Assembly: GCA_017503075.1 (NCBI GenBank)
Contig: JAFVTU010000017.1
Coordinates: forward strand, 62,001 to 126,000
DNA length: 64,000 nucleotides
Reading direction: 5' to 3'
Source of the DNA: Paludibacteraceae bacterium
GTDB lineage: Bacteria; Bacteroidota; Bacteroidia; Bacteroidales; Paludibacteraceae
Each line of letters opens with the position of its first letter. The first letter of the stretch is position 1. The notes below the pieces were generated by a model. The model made no database searches, was not told where the DNA came from, and saw nothing but the letters and a program-made list of their open reading frames with translations. The position numbers and the translations under genes are program-made. This document shows positions 1 through 9,339 of the stretch, piece by piece.

Positions 1-1180
1 TACAATCTGTGAGCATGTTAAGTCCGTAGAGGGTGAGAAGTATCATTGCGGACTTGCGTGCTTGATGTGTATTAAAATATGGAATACTAATCCATGCAAG
101 GATAAAGAAGATCATTCCAATAACACCGATTTCCATCCATTCTGTAAGATATTGATTATGTGCTGCAAAACTAATTTTTGCATAATTCACAAGTCCTTTT
201 TCTACAAATTTTTTTTGCAAATAAGGTGTGCTTTGTCCAGCACCCAAACCATACAATGAATAATCTTCGGGAGAGTCTAAAGCCGTCCCCCATATATTCA
301 AACGAACATTCTCACCCTTCTCAACATTTCGAATAGACATTAATCGTGTATAGTCAAACTCTTGCATGCGAGGGTGTTGGCTCAATGCAAATAATCCTAC
401 TGCGCATGCGAATATAATAAGTGCAATCTTATAGCGAATATGACGGATAGGTAATTTATATAGCAACCATATAGAGATTAGGGCAACACCTGACAGGATA
501 GATGCTCGTGAGCCCGTTGCTATTATAAAACTGATCATCATAACTATTCCACCAATAATCAGGAACCATCCTTTATATTTCCCAAATTTGCTCAAGATAT
601 CTTTGCGGATATATAAAAGTGCCATTATGCCCATCATTTCCGTACTACAAAGGAAGAGACGGTGTTTAATGCTGGATATTTTATCAGCAAAAAAGTCAAA
701 TGTAAGTGGTTTGAGAGTGTGAGGTACGATATCAAAATTAAATATATTGGCGTTGAAAACCCAGAAAAGTGTGAATGTATATATCGCGACTGCGGCAACG
801 CATGATATGGCAAGTACTTTGCAGATTTGCTTCCAATCATATAGCGAGTTCACTCCCCAAATACCTACAGGAACAAGTAACCCAAAGAATAGGTATCGCT
901 CCAACTGCCATCCATAAGCATCTATATCTGCAGCCCAAAGGCCAGAGATTATCTTCCACAAATACCACACACCGAACATGAGGAAAGGTATTGCTTTGCG
1001 CCAATCTTCCTTACTCGGCTTGCTACAGAAATGCCCCTCTAATACCCATGTTGCGAACCACGCAACGCTAGCATATCGCAGAAATATCTGTGGGAATGGT
1101 AACAGTGCAACTGTCACCAAGAATAGGGAATAATTAAGTTGTCCGACTGCAGATTGGTATTTTTTTAGCAAATTAGTCAT
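1..1180 (-). CDS. O-antigen ligase / polymerase family membrane protein (partial, C-terminus off window)
   Basis: Reading the minus strand from an ATG at 1180 gives 393 codons with no stop before the window edge. The product is very hydrophobic, with about nine or ten membrane segments. A long polar loop near residues 285-345 carries NVRLNIWGTALD and GLGAGQS, followed by AAHNQYLTEW. This loop is typical of the Wzy_C/O-antigen ligase family, which joins O-antigen or related glycans to lipid A core, or polymerises repeat units, at the periplasmic face of the inner membrane. It overlaps the next gene by 8 bp and lies upstream of no other gene seen here, so it is probably co-transcribed with the glycosyltransferases. 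Ligase and polymerase cannot be told apart from sequence alone. Confidence 0.8.
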   Translation of the reverse strand, partial: MTNLLKKYQSAVGQLNYSLFLVTVALLPFPQIFLRYASVAWFATWVLEGHFCSKPSKEDWRKAIPFLMFGVWYLWKIISGLWAADIDAYGWQLERYLFFGLLVPVGIWGVNSLYDWKQICKVLAISCVAAVAIYTFTLFWVFNANIFNFDIVPHTLKPLTFDFFADKISSIKHRLFLCSTEMMGIMALLYIRKDILSKFGKYKGWFLIIGGIVMMISFIIATGSRASILSGVALISIWLLYKLPIRHIRYKIALIIFACAVGLFALSQHPRMQEFDYTRLMSIRNVEKGENVRLNIWGTALDSPEDYSLYGLGAGQSTPYLQKKFVEKGLVNYAKISFAAHNQYLTEWMEIGVIGMIFFILAWISIPYFNTHQARKSAMILLTLYGLNMLTDC

Positions 1181-2585
1181 ATAAATTGGTTATTCCTTGT
1201 TTGACATGTTTCCACCAACGGTGCGTGATGATATAGTTAATGGCGAAGTTCTTATCTATGCCCAGGACTTGCGCAAAAGTAGCCCCAAGGATATAGAGTG
1301 CCTCTTTATCAATATTGAGTCGCTCAAATAGCTGTAATCCTTTTTTTAGTGGCATCGTTTTGTAGAACTTGATACGATTGAGATCTATAATCTCAATTTT
1401 GCTGCCATCTTCATTGAAAAGTATATTCCCGCCTGAATAGTCTTGATGAAAGACTCCGCGTTGGTATAGTTCCGCAGTAAATTGTCCTATAGCTTGTAGA
1501 ACCCGTTCACGATTAGGAAATGATTTATTGTGAATCAAATCGTTGAATGTGTATTCACACTCCGATTCTTGGCATACATACCAGCTTTCGCGGAGTATGC
1601 CACAATAGCGCACTTCACGATAGGCAATGGGTGGTGGTGTGAACCCAACTAAGCACTGAGCATACTCATAACTACGTTGTGCTTTTGACTTACAGAACAA
1701 TCCATAGATAATACCTCTCCATAATGACGGGGTGGCGAATTGCTTGGAAATGAGTCCATTATGATTTCGAAGGATATTTCGCTTAGCATAGATGATTTCG
1801 CCCTTCTCCCAGTCAGAATAGTTGCCTTGTTGTCTTTCGCTGCGGAAGAAATTGATTATGCGTGACCATGAACGGTGGTAATGCAACGGTCCCCCTAAAT
1901 ATCTTTGCATGTATACTGAATGTCGATGATTGATAGCATCAACGATACGTTTCTTTTTTCCTTTAGCAAGGCTGCGGCGAGAATTTGCAGAAATGCGGTA
2001 GTAGAAAAGTATTTCGTCAAGTTTGTAGAATGTGCCACCGAGCTCCATCATACTCAACCAAAAATCCCAATCTTCGCGGTATATCTCTTCTTCGCAGTAT
2101 CCCCCGCATCGTTCCCAATCTGCTTTGCGATACAACGCGGTGGCAGGAATCATATTCTTTCGTGCGAGTAGGGCATGACTGAATTTAGGTAATTCCCATT
2201 CTTTGTTGACAGCCCCAAACATCCAACATCGACAACCTACTACGCGTATATTGTCATTTTTCTCCATTACTTCAACGGCTTGCTGAATAAATGTATCGCC
2301 TATCTTATCATCTGCATCTACGGGTAAGATATACGTTCCTTGGGCAGATTGAATCGCCTTATTGCGTGCAGCTGAGACACCTTGATTAGCTTGTGCAATA
2401 ACCACACAATTTGGATGATAGGTGCAATAATCTTGAGCAATGTTTAGGCTGTTGTCTTGGCTACCATCATCTACCATCACAATTTCAATTGGGCGATATG
2501 TAGATGCAATGATGCTATCCAACGTCTCTTTGAGGAAAGGCGCTGCGTTATATATAGGTACTATGACGCTAACCAAAGGATTCAT
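1173..2585 (-). CDS. GT2 glycosyltransferase fused to a Kdo/WaaP-like sugar kinase domain
   Basis: Residues 1-225 are a GT-A glycosyltransferase family 2 domain: SVIVPIYN at the start, DDG at 39-41 and the metal-binding DADD at 90-93. Residues 250-470 resemble the lipopolysaccharide kinase (Kdo/WaaP) family. The likely phosphate-binding lysine is in LISKQF, the catalytic loop is HQDYSGGNILF with H380 and D382, and the metal-binding aspartate is D401 in IDLNR. The two domains are in one frame with no sign of a frameshift, so a single protein may both transfer and phosphorylate a core sugar. It overlaps the upstream GT2 gene by 4 bp and the ligase by 8 bp. The exact sugar is unknown. Confidence 0.85.
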   Translation of the reverse strand: MNPLVSVIVPIYNAAPFLKETLDSIIASTYRPIEIVMVDDGSQDNSLNIAQDYCTYHPNCVVIAQANQGVSAARNKAIQSAQGTYILPVDADDKIGDTFIQQAVEVMEKNDNIRVVGCRCWMFGAVNKEWELPKFSHALLARKNMIPATALYRKADWERCGGYCEEEIYREDWDFWLSMMELGGTFYKLDEILFYYRISANSRRSLAKGKKKRIVDAINHRHSVYMQRYLGGPLHYHRSWSRIINFFRSERQQGNYSDWEKGEIIYAKRNILRNHNGLISKQFATPSLWRGIIYGLFCKSKAQRSYEYAQCLVGFTPPPIAYREVRYCGILRESWYVCQESECEYTFNDLIHNKSFPNRERVLQAIGQFTAELYQRGVFHQDYSGGNILFNEDGSKIEIIDLNRIKFYKTMPLKKGLQLFERLNIDKEALYILGATFAQVLGIDKNFAINYIITHRWWKHVKQGITNLYD

Positions 2586-3301
2586 ATTCGGTCTTTCTTC
2601 TGGGTGATCTTACGCCAATAGTAGAGTAATGGGTTGGTATATTTCAGTCGTTTCCATGGTCGTGAGGCATGAGGAAAATGCAGAACAGGATTATCTAGCA
2701 TCAACAAATTGCGCAGACCAAGTTGTATTGACCAGTGTGATATTGTCACATCAAACCAATTTTTGGTAGGGTCTAGTAGTCGAAAATCAGCTTTATGCAG
2801 CAGCTCGTTGGTGAGCAGTGTGCAGCAAAATGAGAAACGTTTTTTTGAATTAATTGTCTTTTTTGCCACGAAACGGTAATGTAAGTGTCGCAAATAGTGA
2901 TATGGGAAGTTGTACCCCCCATTCTCATCAATTGTCACCGCAGCAACCATACCAACACCTTCTTGCACTTCTGCTAACATCTTATCTAGTGTTTCCGATT
3001 GTACAAATACATCGCTTTCTACAATAACAAGATGACGATTGGTCGCTAAAGCTTCTTGTTGAGCTAGTTGTAGGACTAATCGATAGTTGGGCGATGGGTG
3101 GTCGGTTAGGTCGGAGATATGTATAACTTGAGTGTTTGTTTCTGAGCAGATTAGATCCAATCGCTTTGCATTTTCGGGCAAAGAGTTGTCATCATATATG
3201 CATAGTGTGTGCCCGCTATCCACGATGGAACGAATGGCTTTTTCTGCTATTTCCAGCGAGTCTTTGATTGGCATGATAATATGTAGTTTCTCACTTACCA
3301 T
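2582..3301 (-). CDS. glycosyltransferase family 2 protein
   Basis: This 239-residue protein has the GT-A fold pattern of family 2: HIIMPIKDSLEIAEKAI at the N-terminus, an acidic YDDNS near residue 37, and VIVESDVFV near residue 93 in the position of the DxD metal site. No membrane segment is evident, so it should act at the cytoplasmic face on a lipid-linked or core acceptor. It overlaps both neighbours (4 bp with the GT2-kinase, 7 bp with the downstream end of wzi), which indicates tight operon packing in the surface polysaccharide cluster. Acceptor and donor cannot be inferred. Confidence 0.8.
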   Translation of the reverse strand: MVSEKLHIIMPIKDSLEIAEKAIRSIVDSGHTLCIYDDNSLPENAKRLDLICSETNTQVIHISDLTDHPSPNYRLVLQLAQQEALATNRHLVIVESDVFVQSETLDKMLAEVQEGVGMVAAVTIDENGGYNFPYHYLRHLHYRFVAKKTINSKKRFSFCCTLLTNELLHKADFRLLDPTKNWFDVTISHWSIQLGLRNLLMLDNPVLHFPHASRPWKRLKYTNPLLYYWRKITQKKDRI

Positions 3302-4770
3302 TGTGTAATAATTCCTTGTTTGCGAATTGTTACCATAGCACCAATTTGATTTCCGAACTGCGAACCAAAATCACCTGCAATAGAAATACCGAAATCCAAT
3401 CCCCAAGCTTTTTGTACGTGTTTGCTAACTTCCAATAGTGCTGCTGTATTTCGTGATAATAGCAGTTTAGATGTATTGTCATTACCAAAGTTACGCACAT
3501 GCGAACATAGCACACGGTATTTGAATCCGCTAATGTCACCTCTTATTCCTACATGATGTAATCGCACCCGACTATTTAATGTGTAGATGGTACCATCAGA
3601 GTTATACAAAGGCGAGGTAATGAATGGTGTTCCCATTGAACGGTAGAAGTAGTTCCACCCATTCCGAAATACAATATTACGATAGTACGAGTCGTTTGCT
3701 CCATAGCATAGACCATCTCTATCATGCCATGGTCCAGATTGGTCGGTTGTATTCATATATTCATATGTAACACCTTGAATAAATGGCCAGCGTGTTTGCT
3801 GCAATGATACACCCCATATGCCGTCAGGAAGGTTTTGCCCCAATCCAATAAATGCAAAATTATCATCGAAAAAGTTTTGCCAATATGCTGTCACATTCCA
3901 TCCATCTCCTTTAGCTGTAAGTGCCAATTGTTGACTGCCCACATGATTGCCTTGCGCGTTTGTTTGGTCATTGACCATAGTGCCTCCTGCTTGTGCAGTA
4001 AATACATTGATAAACGATTTCAAATCGCTACCCACATCTCCATAGACGGGGGAGATACCTCCCCATTCGGCAGCATGATGAAATTCGTAACTAATGTTTA
4101 CGGGTAATTTCCCTCCGAATCGAAACCCAACAAACTTATGATGTAAGCGACATCCTTGAATGTATACATTGTCTGGCATCCACGCATGAGTTATTCCACC
4201 TTTCAATTCCATATAACCATATAAGCCGGGGAAAGGGATATAATCTTCTATACCGATGGTGATGCGTGGTAAGGGTTGGCTGTTGCCAGAGAAAATTATA
4301 CTGCCACTTGATAATTGTGGGTCTATAGACTCATATGTAATGGGGTTGATACCGGCAGTCACATCAATAATGTACAATCGAAAATGTGCGTACAGTTGAT
4401 TGAAATATCCTGTAAACGTCTTCATATATGGCGCAAATGATATAGGGATGTCACTCTGAACGCGTCCTGTAACTTGCACTGCAAAATCATAGTCATACCA
4501 CCTTTTGGGTTGAGTAGCGGGCTTGTTAATACCTGCAGATATATTTCCACTATAAGGTGAGGCTGATATATTCCCATTATGGTTGCTTTGAATCCAAAAG
4601 GGTGCATAATCACCAGAAGACGCCACTCCTAATATTTCTGTTCCATAATATAGTGTGTCGCCTTTGATATTATCATGTGTTAATCCTAAAGGCCACCAAG
4701 TCCAATCTTGTGCTATGGATGGACTTGCAAAAAATATGAAGCTGATATATAAGAGTGTTCTATTTCTCAT
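3295..4770 (-). CDS. Wzi family capsule assembly outer membrane protein
   Basis: The start at 4770 gives [21 protein letters not shown], a clean signal peptide. An in-frame ATG at 4788 would add six residues ahead of the signal and is less likely. The mature protein of about 470 residues is rich in alternating aromatic and polar strands. The early segment YGTEILGVASSGDYAPFW and the later repeats of amphipathic strands fit the PF14052 Wzi family of 18-stranded beta-barrels, which hold capsule or other surface glycans at the outer membrane. It overlaps the Kelch gene by 11 bp. The adjacent glycosyltransferases and ligase suggest a surface glycan pathway. Confidence 0.8.
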   Translation of the reverse strand: MRNRTLLYISFIFFASPSIAQDWTWWPLGLTHDNIKGDTLYYGTEILGVASSGDYAPFWIQSNHNGNISASPYSGNISAGINKPATQPKRWYDYDFAVQVTGRVQSDIPISFAPYMKTFTGYFNQLYAHFRLYIIDVTAGINPITYESIDPQLSSGSIIFSGNSQPLPRITIGIEDYIPFPGLYGYMELKGGITHAWMPDNVYIQGCRLHHKFVGFRFGGKLPVNISYEFHHAAEWGGISPVYGDVGSDLKSFINVFTAQAGGTMVNDQTNAQGNHVGSQQLALTAKGDGWNVTAYWQNFFDDNFAFIGLGQNLPDGIWGVSLQQTRWPFIQGVTYEYMNTTDQSGPWHDRDGLCYGANDSYYRNIVFRNGWNYFYRSMGTPFITSPLYNSDGTIYTLNSRVRLHHVGIRGDISGFKYRVLCSHVRNFGNDNTSKLLLSRNTAALLEVSKHVQKAWGLDFGISIAGDFGSQFGNQIGAMVTIRKQGIITQW

Positions 4771-5752
4771 ATATACAATATAAGTCATCGCATACTTGCA
4801 TATTCTCGTTCTCTCCTAAGCCAACAAATACACGCTTATCTACACTAAAGGCTATATGATTCATAAACCCGCGATTGGGTAAGTTACCTACATGTACCCA
4901 ATTGTTCGTGAGTGGATTATATTGTTGAATGTCATTAAGGATTTCTCCCGTAGTATTTATGCCTCCCCAATGTATTCCTCCAATTATATATATATAAGTC
5001 TCTGTTGCTGTACATGTGGCAATAGTGCGTTTGTGACCTGGCACACTTTTTCGCTTTAACCATTTTCCTTCAGGCAAAAATTCGCCCCACCAATTGAGAC
5101 TATGTGTTCGAAATCCTGTACCTGCAAAATAGCGTCCTTGGCAGGATGCTCCAATCCCGCCAAAACTTCGAACAGGAAACGTTAACGGATTTCTATCCAA
5201 ATGTACATCAATAAATTCCCAGGTATCGCTCATTATTTCGTAGCGGTACATATCACGCTCATATGTATAACAAAAACCATAACCTATGTACAATTCTCCA
5301 TCACCAACCATGCTGATAGCTCTATCTGTTGTGTTCCCAGGAAATTTACTCAGTTGCTTCCATTGGTTATTTATTGGGTCATACGACCACCAATCCGTTA
5401 AGTAGCCTGTAGAGTTATAGTATAAACCATTGAATCCGAGTCCAATGTATGCTATACCATCACACACGCATGACGTGGCGTTTACTCTACTTTGAAGAGG
5501 CGTGATGCCAAGAGATTCCCATATGTCTTTTTGGGGATCATATTTCCATAAGTCATTTAGGTAATTTCCTTCGGAATCTCTTCCTCCAAATACATATGCA
5601 TAGTTATCAATTACAAAACTGGTAGCAGACGCACGTGGAGATGGAATTGATGCGCATTGGGTAATAGTGTATTGAACATCGGGATTTGACATTTCGCATG
5701 CTACAAACATTCCCGTTACAATACTTAATATCCAATATTTTGCTATTTTCAT
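4760..5752 (-). CDS. Kelch-repeat beta-propeller lipoprotein
   Basis: The first 20 residues form a lipoprotein signal ending GMFVAC, with Cys19 as the likely lipidation site. The remaining 310 residues contain about six Kelch-type repeats. Examples are [20 protein letters not shown] with a following [10 protein letters not shown] with DWWSYD, and [10 protein letters not shown] with DIQQYNP. Kelch propellers of this kind bind or modify sugars (for example NanM), but no catalytic signature is visible here. It sits between wzi and lptB, overlapping both (11 bp and 4 bp), which suggests a cell-surface or periplasmic role linked to envelope glycans. No specific function is assigned. Confidence 0.75.
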   Translation of the reverse strand: MKIAKYWILSIVTGMFVACEMSNPDVQYTITQCASIPSPRASATSFVIDNYAYVFGGRDSEGNYLNDLWKYDPQKDIWESLGITPLQSRVNATSCVCDGIAYIGLGFNGLYYNSTGYLTDWWSYDPINNQWKQLSKFPGNTTDRAISMVGDGELYIGYGFCYTYERDMYRYEIMSDTWEFIDVHLDRNPLTFPVRSFGGIGASCQGRYFAGTGFRTHSLNWWGEFLPEGKWLKRKSVPGHKRTIATCTATETYIYIIGGIHWGGINTTGEILNDIQQYNPLTNNWVHVGNLPNRGFMNHIAFSVDKRVFVGLGENENMQVCDDLYCIYEK

Positions 5753-6495
5753 TCTTCTATCCTTGTTTTTTTCTTCAATTCAAAGTCCCTACCCAAATAG
5801 TTCTTTCTCACTACAGGGTTTGCAGCTAACTCTTCTGGAGTTCCGTGGAAAAGAATCTTACCTTCAAAGAGCAAATAGGCACGGTCGGTAATCATCAGTG
5901 TCTCATCTACGTTGTGATCAGTAATCAAAATACCGATATTTTTATCCTTCAATCGCCACACCACATCCTGAATCTCTTGCACCGCAATTGGGTCCACACC
6001 TGCAAAAGGCTCATCTAACATCACAAACTTCGGCTCAATAGCCAAACAACGTGCAATCTCAGTACGTCGGCGTTCACCACCAGACAAACGGTCGCCTAAA
6101 TTTTTGCGCACATGTCCCAAGTTAAACTCCTTTATCAGTTGTTCCAATTTCTCTTGTTGGTACTCTTTGGTGAAGTTGGTCATTTCCAATACCGACAAGA
6201 TATTGTCTTCTACACTCATTTTGCGGAACACACTAGCCTCTTGTGGTAGATAACCAATACCCAATTTCGCACGCTGGTACATAGGCATGCTAGTGATATC
6301 TAAATCATTGAGGAATATCTTTCCATTATTGGCAGTAACCAATCCTGTTGTCATGTAAAAGGTGGTCGTTTTACCAGCACCATTAGGACCCAACAAGCCC
6401 ACAATCTCCCCTTGCTCAAGGTAGATACTCACATCGTTCACCACAGTACGCTTGCCGTACTTCTTATACAAATGTTCTGTTCTCAATCTATCCAT
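5749..6495 (-). CDS. lptB: LPS export ABC transporter ATP-binding protein LptB
   Basis: This is a 248-residue ABC ATPase of the LptB branch. Walker A is GPNGAGKTT at about residue 36. The Q-loop region reads [17 protein letters not shown], which is characteristic of LptB. The signature is LSGGERRR, and the Walker B is [14 protein letters not shown] followed by the H-loop in ITDHNV. LptB powers the LptFG complex that extracts lipopolysaccharide from the inner membrane and pushes it along the Lpt bridge. The gene follows exonuclease III by 17 bp and overlaps the Kelch gene by 4 bp. The C-terminus ends in a basic tail ([10 protein letters not shown]). Confidence 0.93.
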   Translation of the reverse strand: MDRLRTEHLYKKYGKRTVVNDVSIYLEQGEIVGLLGPNGAGKTTTFYMTTGLVTANNGKIFLNDLDITSMPMYQRAKLGIGYLPQEASVFRKMSVEDNILSVLEMTNFTKEYQQEKLEQLIKEFNLGHVRKNLGDRLSGGERRRTEIARCLAIEPKFVMLDEPFAGVDPIAVQEIQDVVWRLKDKNIGILITDHNVDETLMITDRAYLLFEGKILFHGTPEELAANPVVRKNYLGRDFELKKKTRIEE

Positions 6496-6512
6496 ATCCT
6501 TGCCTTTCGCCT

Positions 6513-7277
6513 TTAACCTCTAACCTCTATACTAACTGGGCAATGGTCTGAATGCACTACTTCTGGTAATATCTTTGCATCCGTAACGCGTCCCTTCATT
6601 GGTTCACTAACCCAATGATAATCAATTCTCCATCCTACATTCCTTGCCCTAGAAGCAGCACGGAAACTCCACCAACTATACTTCTCTCCGCTTTGGTCAA
6701 ACATACGGAATGTGTCCACCATGCCGCTCGCTTCCCATCTATCTAGCCATGCGCGCTCTTCAGGTAGGAATCCACTTACTCCCACTTGCCTCTCTGGATG
6801 ATTGATGTCTATCGGCTTGTGCGCGATGTTATAGTCACCGCACACCACGATATTCGGACGTTCTTTGCGCAAATCATTAATCCACATCAAGAAATCTTCC
6901 AAGAAATCCATCTTGTATTCGTATTTGGGACCCTCTGCCTCGCCCGATGGGATATATACACAAATTACGGTCACATCACCATAGTCTGCACGAATCACAC
7001 GCCCCTGGCAGTCGTATTTCGGATTACCCATTCCCACCACTACGCGGTCGGGCTGAATACGCGTGAAGATAGCCACGCCCGAATAACCTTTCTTCTCTGC
7101 CGAGTGAATATAACTTTGATAACCAAGCTCTTGCATGGTCATCACATCTATCTGGTCGGGCTGAGCTTTGCTCTCTTGTATGCAGAATACGTCGGGCTGC
7201 TCTTCCGCAAGCCAGTCAAACAGCCCTTTGCTTATTGCGCTGCGAATGCCATTTAAATTATAGGAGATAATCTTCAT
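6513..7277 (-). CDS. xth: exodeoxyribonuclease III (ExoIII/AP endonuclease family)
   Basis: The start at 7277 gives [14 protein letters not shown], the usual N-terminus. The upstream ATG at 7289 would overlap the preceding gene and is not needed. The 254-residue protein keeps the family motifs: NLNGIR, IQESK with the metal-binding Glu, GDYNIAH with Asp/Asn, and the C-terminal SDHCP with the catalytic Asp-His pair. It removes nucleotides from 3' ends and cleaves abasic sites in base excision repair in the cytoplasm. Length and motifs are normal for a bacterial ExoA. Confidence 0.93.
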   Translation of the reverse strand: MKIISYNLNGIRSAISKGLFDWLAEEQPDVFCIQESKAQPDQIDVMTMQELGYQSYIHSAEKKGYSGVAIFTRIQPDRVVVGMGNPKYDCQGRVIRADYGDVTVICVYIPSGEAEGPKYEYKMDFLEDFLMWINDLRKERPNIVVCGDYNIAHKPIDINHPERQVGVSGFLPEERAWLDRWEASGMVDTFRMFDQSGEKYSWWSFRAASRARNVGWRIDYHWVSEPMKGRVTDAKILPEVVHSDHCPVSIEVRG

Positions 7278-7278
7278 C

Positions 7279-8907
7279 TTAACGTACAATTTTCTTGCTA
7301 CCAGCTGTGGTCACTACCACATAGGTACCATGTGGTAAAATGTCTATATCTGTTGTTTCTTGCTTTTGACCCAAAATATTGTAAATAGCAATGATTGTTT
7401 CTTGTTGTTGCACTTGCTCTGTAGAAGTTGTTATACCACCTCTATATTTGAAGTATATCACTCCGTCTTGTTCGCTTATTTCTTCAATACTGTGGTCTGC
7501 GATTCCTAGATATTCCGTTGCACCTGCAGGGAATAGATCACCAGGTTTTCCGTCATAGCCACTTTGACGTGAGTTAGGTGTTTTTCCATCAGCTTCTATC
7601 AAATCCACACCCATGCGATTGGACGTGTTGTTAACTACATTAGTTAGCCAATTATTGTAAGTGTATTGCACTTTGGTTAGCATCAATCCATGCCCAGGCA
7701 GATATTCATCCCAACCTACTTGTTGGCGATTCTCTAGTAGATAAAAGGTCGTTGGACTAGGGTCGTTACCTTTCAGATTGTGTTGATCGCTGGTCGAAAT
7801 CAGCAAGGCACTATTGCTCTCTTGCAACTCTTCCAACTCTACGTTCTCCGCATTTACAATCACTCGTGGTGTCATCCATCCCATCATAAATCGTTCATAT
7901 GCTGAGTAAGCAGGTGGTGTGTTCATGTCATTGTTGTATGGACCATAGTCCAAAATGTCCCAACTACCCAAAGTTTTATGTGTTTGACCTTCAGTCGTAT
8001 ATAAATCAGGCAATCCTAACACGTGGCTAAATTCGTGGCAGAAAGTACCAATACCGGTGTGTTGATTGCTGAAATAGTCCAACTCATTGCCACAGGCATA
8101 CAAGTCCACATACTTACCATCCACCTTACAGGTAATTCCTGCCTCCAAGAGCCAATATGAGTGAGGCCAAATGGTATTCTCTTCTCCACCGTCTGCTTCG
8201 CCGTAGCCAGCATAAATCACATACACAAAATCCACATAACCATCCTTGTCGTTATCATACAAACTAAAATCCACGCTATCGTTCACTAATTGACATGCCT
8301 CTTTCACCATCGTCCATGGGGCATTGTCAAAATCGGTGGATGGATTATTTTTGCCGTAGTATGCCATATTTTTGCTCACCGTCACTGGACCTACCACATC
8401 AAATTGTGGACTATACTGTCCATTGGACGAGTCATAAAAATACTTCCATGCAGAGCCTTCTGATGTTACAAAATACTTTCTACCTCCGTAGTTATACGAA
8501 TAATCTCTTGTATAGTTCTTGCCAATCAGCATACTATCCATTTCTGCCTTATCTGTCGTAAAAGCCACATCGGTAAAATTCACCAATATCACCAATCCGC
8601 GAGGAGCTATGTTCAGCGGAGTAGCCACTTTTTGTGCTTGTGCCACACGGCTAGGTGCTGCCATCTGTTTAGTTCTTATCTCTTCTGCACTCAATGCTTC
8701 CGTCACTTGGTAAAACCCATTCTCATCCACTTTTAGCCATTCGCCTTTCGCATTGGTCATCCAACGAAAATGCTCATCACCATGTTGATATACAGTGATT
8801 TGACTGCCATCTGGCTGTGTCTTTACTATACCTCCTCTGCGTGCAGGTATTGCCCATGCCGAGCATACCATTAAGCTTAAAATTGCTATTAATCCTATTT
8901 TTTTCAT
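7279..8907 (-). CDS. secreted M6 family metalloprotease with T9SS sorting domain
   Basis: A signal peptide (MKKIGLIAILSLMVCSAWA) leads into an N-terminal region with PDGSQITVYQHGDEHFRW, which behaves as a propeptide-like domain, then a M6/immune-inhibitor-A type catalytic domain. The zinc motif is HEFSHVLGLPDLY. A second conserved block, DILDYGPYNNDMNTPPAYSA, supports the family. The last 60 residues (IYNILGQK, then LPHGTYVV and GSKKIVR) match the type A C-terminal sorting domain of the type IX secretion system, so export to the cell surface or medium is likely. An ATG two codons upstream (8913) is also possible. Related to the M6 protease at 49.9 kb. Confidence 0.9.
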   Translation of the reverse strand: MKKIGLIAILSLMVCSAWAIPARRGGIVKTQPDGSQITVYQHGDEHFRWMTNAKGEWLKVDENGFYQVTEALSAEEIRTKQMAAPSRVAQAQKVATPLNIAPRGLVILVNFTDVAFTTDKAEMDSMLIGKNYTRDYSYNYGGRKYFVTSEGSAWKYFYDSSNGQYSPQFDVVGPVTVSKNMAYYGKNNPSTDFDNAPWTMVKEACQLVNDSVDFSLYDNDKDGYVDFVYVIYAGYGEADGGEENTIWPHSYWLLEAGITCKVDGKYVDLYACGNELDYFSNQHTGIGTFCHEFSHVLGLPDLYTTEGQTHKTLGSWDILDYGPYNNDMNTPPAYSAYERFMMGWMTPRVIVNAENVELEELQESNSALLISTSDQHNLKGNDPSPTTFYLLENRQQVGWDEYLPGHGLMLTKVQYTYNNWLTNVVNNTSNRMGVDLIEADGKTPNSRQSGYDGKPGDLFPAGATEYLGIADHSIEEISEQDGVIYFKYRGGITTSTEQVQQQETIIAIYNILGQKQETTDIDILPHGTYVVVTTAGSKKIVR

Positions 8908-8923
8908 ATTCATCTTTTCTTTA

Positions 8924-8962
8924 AACTCTAAACTGTAGGCGTCTAGCGCCGTCCTCTAAACT
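8924..8962. repeat. variable-stem hairpin element, copy at M6/propeptide junction
   Basis: The sequence runs AAACTCTAAACTGTA, then stem GGCG (8938-8941), loop TCTAG, stem CGCC (8947-8950), then GTCCTCTAAA. This matches the flanks of the other hairpin copies in the window while the stem differs. Confidence 0.75.
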
Positions 8963-9251
8963 ACAATCGCTTCGATTGTTTCACTTTTCTGCATGTCGCC
9001 ACAATCCTTCCGTCTTTCTTTTTCTTGGCGTAGCAGATATATCCTTTTTTGTTTTCTTTCACGAGTGTCACGCCGTCTTCCAGCGTCATCCAATGTTTGC
9101 GTTCATCGCCATGCAAACGCACATACACGGTGTCGCCGTTCGGTTGTACTCGTTCTATCACGCCCTTGTATGCAGGCACTCGTGCTGGCTTCTGCTGCGC
9201 CCAAACGCACAAGGCACCACCAATCGCCAATATCAATAATAGTCGTTTCAT
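8961..9251 (-). CDS. small exported protein resembling the N-terminal region of M6 proteases
   Basis: This 96-residue protein has a signal peptide (MKRLLLILAIGGALCVWAQ). The mature part, GVIERVQPNGDTVYVRLHGD followed by ERKHWMTLEDG, aligns by eye with the N-terminal region of the M6 protease immediately downstream in the transcript (GIVKTQPDGSQITVYQHGDE, then HFRWMTNAKG) and with residues 30-55 of the 933-residue M6 protease. There is no protease domain and no sorting domain; it ends in a lysine-rich tail. It may be a free-standing propeptide acting as an inhibitor or chaperone, or a decayed protease remnant. The function is inferred only from similarity and position. Confidence 0.7.
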   Translation of the reverse strand: MKRLLLILAIGGALCVWAQQKPARVPAYKGVIERVQPNGDTVYVRLHGDERKHWMTLEDGVTLVKENKKGYICYAKKKKDGRIVATCRKVKQSKRL

Positions 9252-9252
9252 A

Positions 9253-9339
9253 TTCTAACCTCTAACCTCTAACCTTTAACCTCTAAACTCTAAACTGTAG
9301 CCCAAAGGGCGTTCTCTAAACGGAGCGCGCAGCGCTCTT
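9253..9339. repeat. tandem 7-8 bp repeats plus two hairpins at the mlaF 3' end
   Basis: From 9255 the units TAACCTC/TAACCTT recur five to six times, then CTAAACTGTA leads into hairpin GCCC-AAA-GGGC (9300-9310) followed by GTTCTCTAAA. A second hairpin GAGCGC-GCA-GCGCTC lies at 9323-9337. The second hairpin is inside the mlaF reading frame and encodes its last residues (SAARSV), and the mlaF stop codon lies in the repeat. Confidence 0.75.

Noticed and set aside
62-259. Small plus-strand frame at the left edge
   Set aside because: It is antisense to the O-antigen ligase gene, which reads through without a stop.
9253-9300. CRISPR-like array of TAACCTC repeats
   Set aside because: Units are 7-8 bp and contiguous with no spacers and no cas genes; it is a simple tandem repeat.
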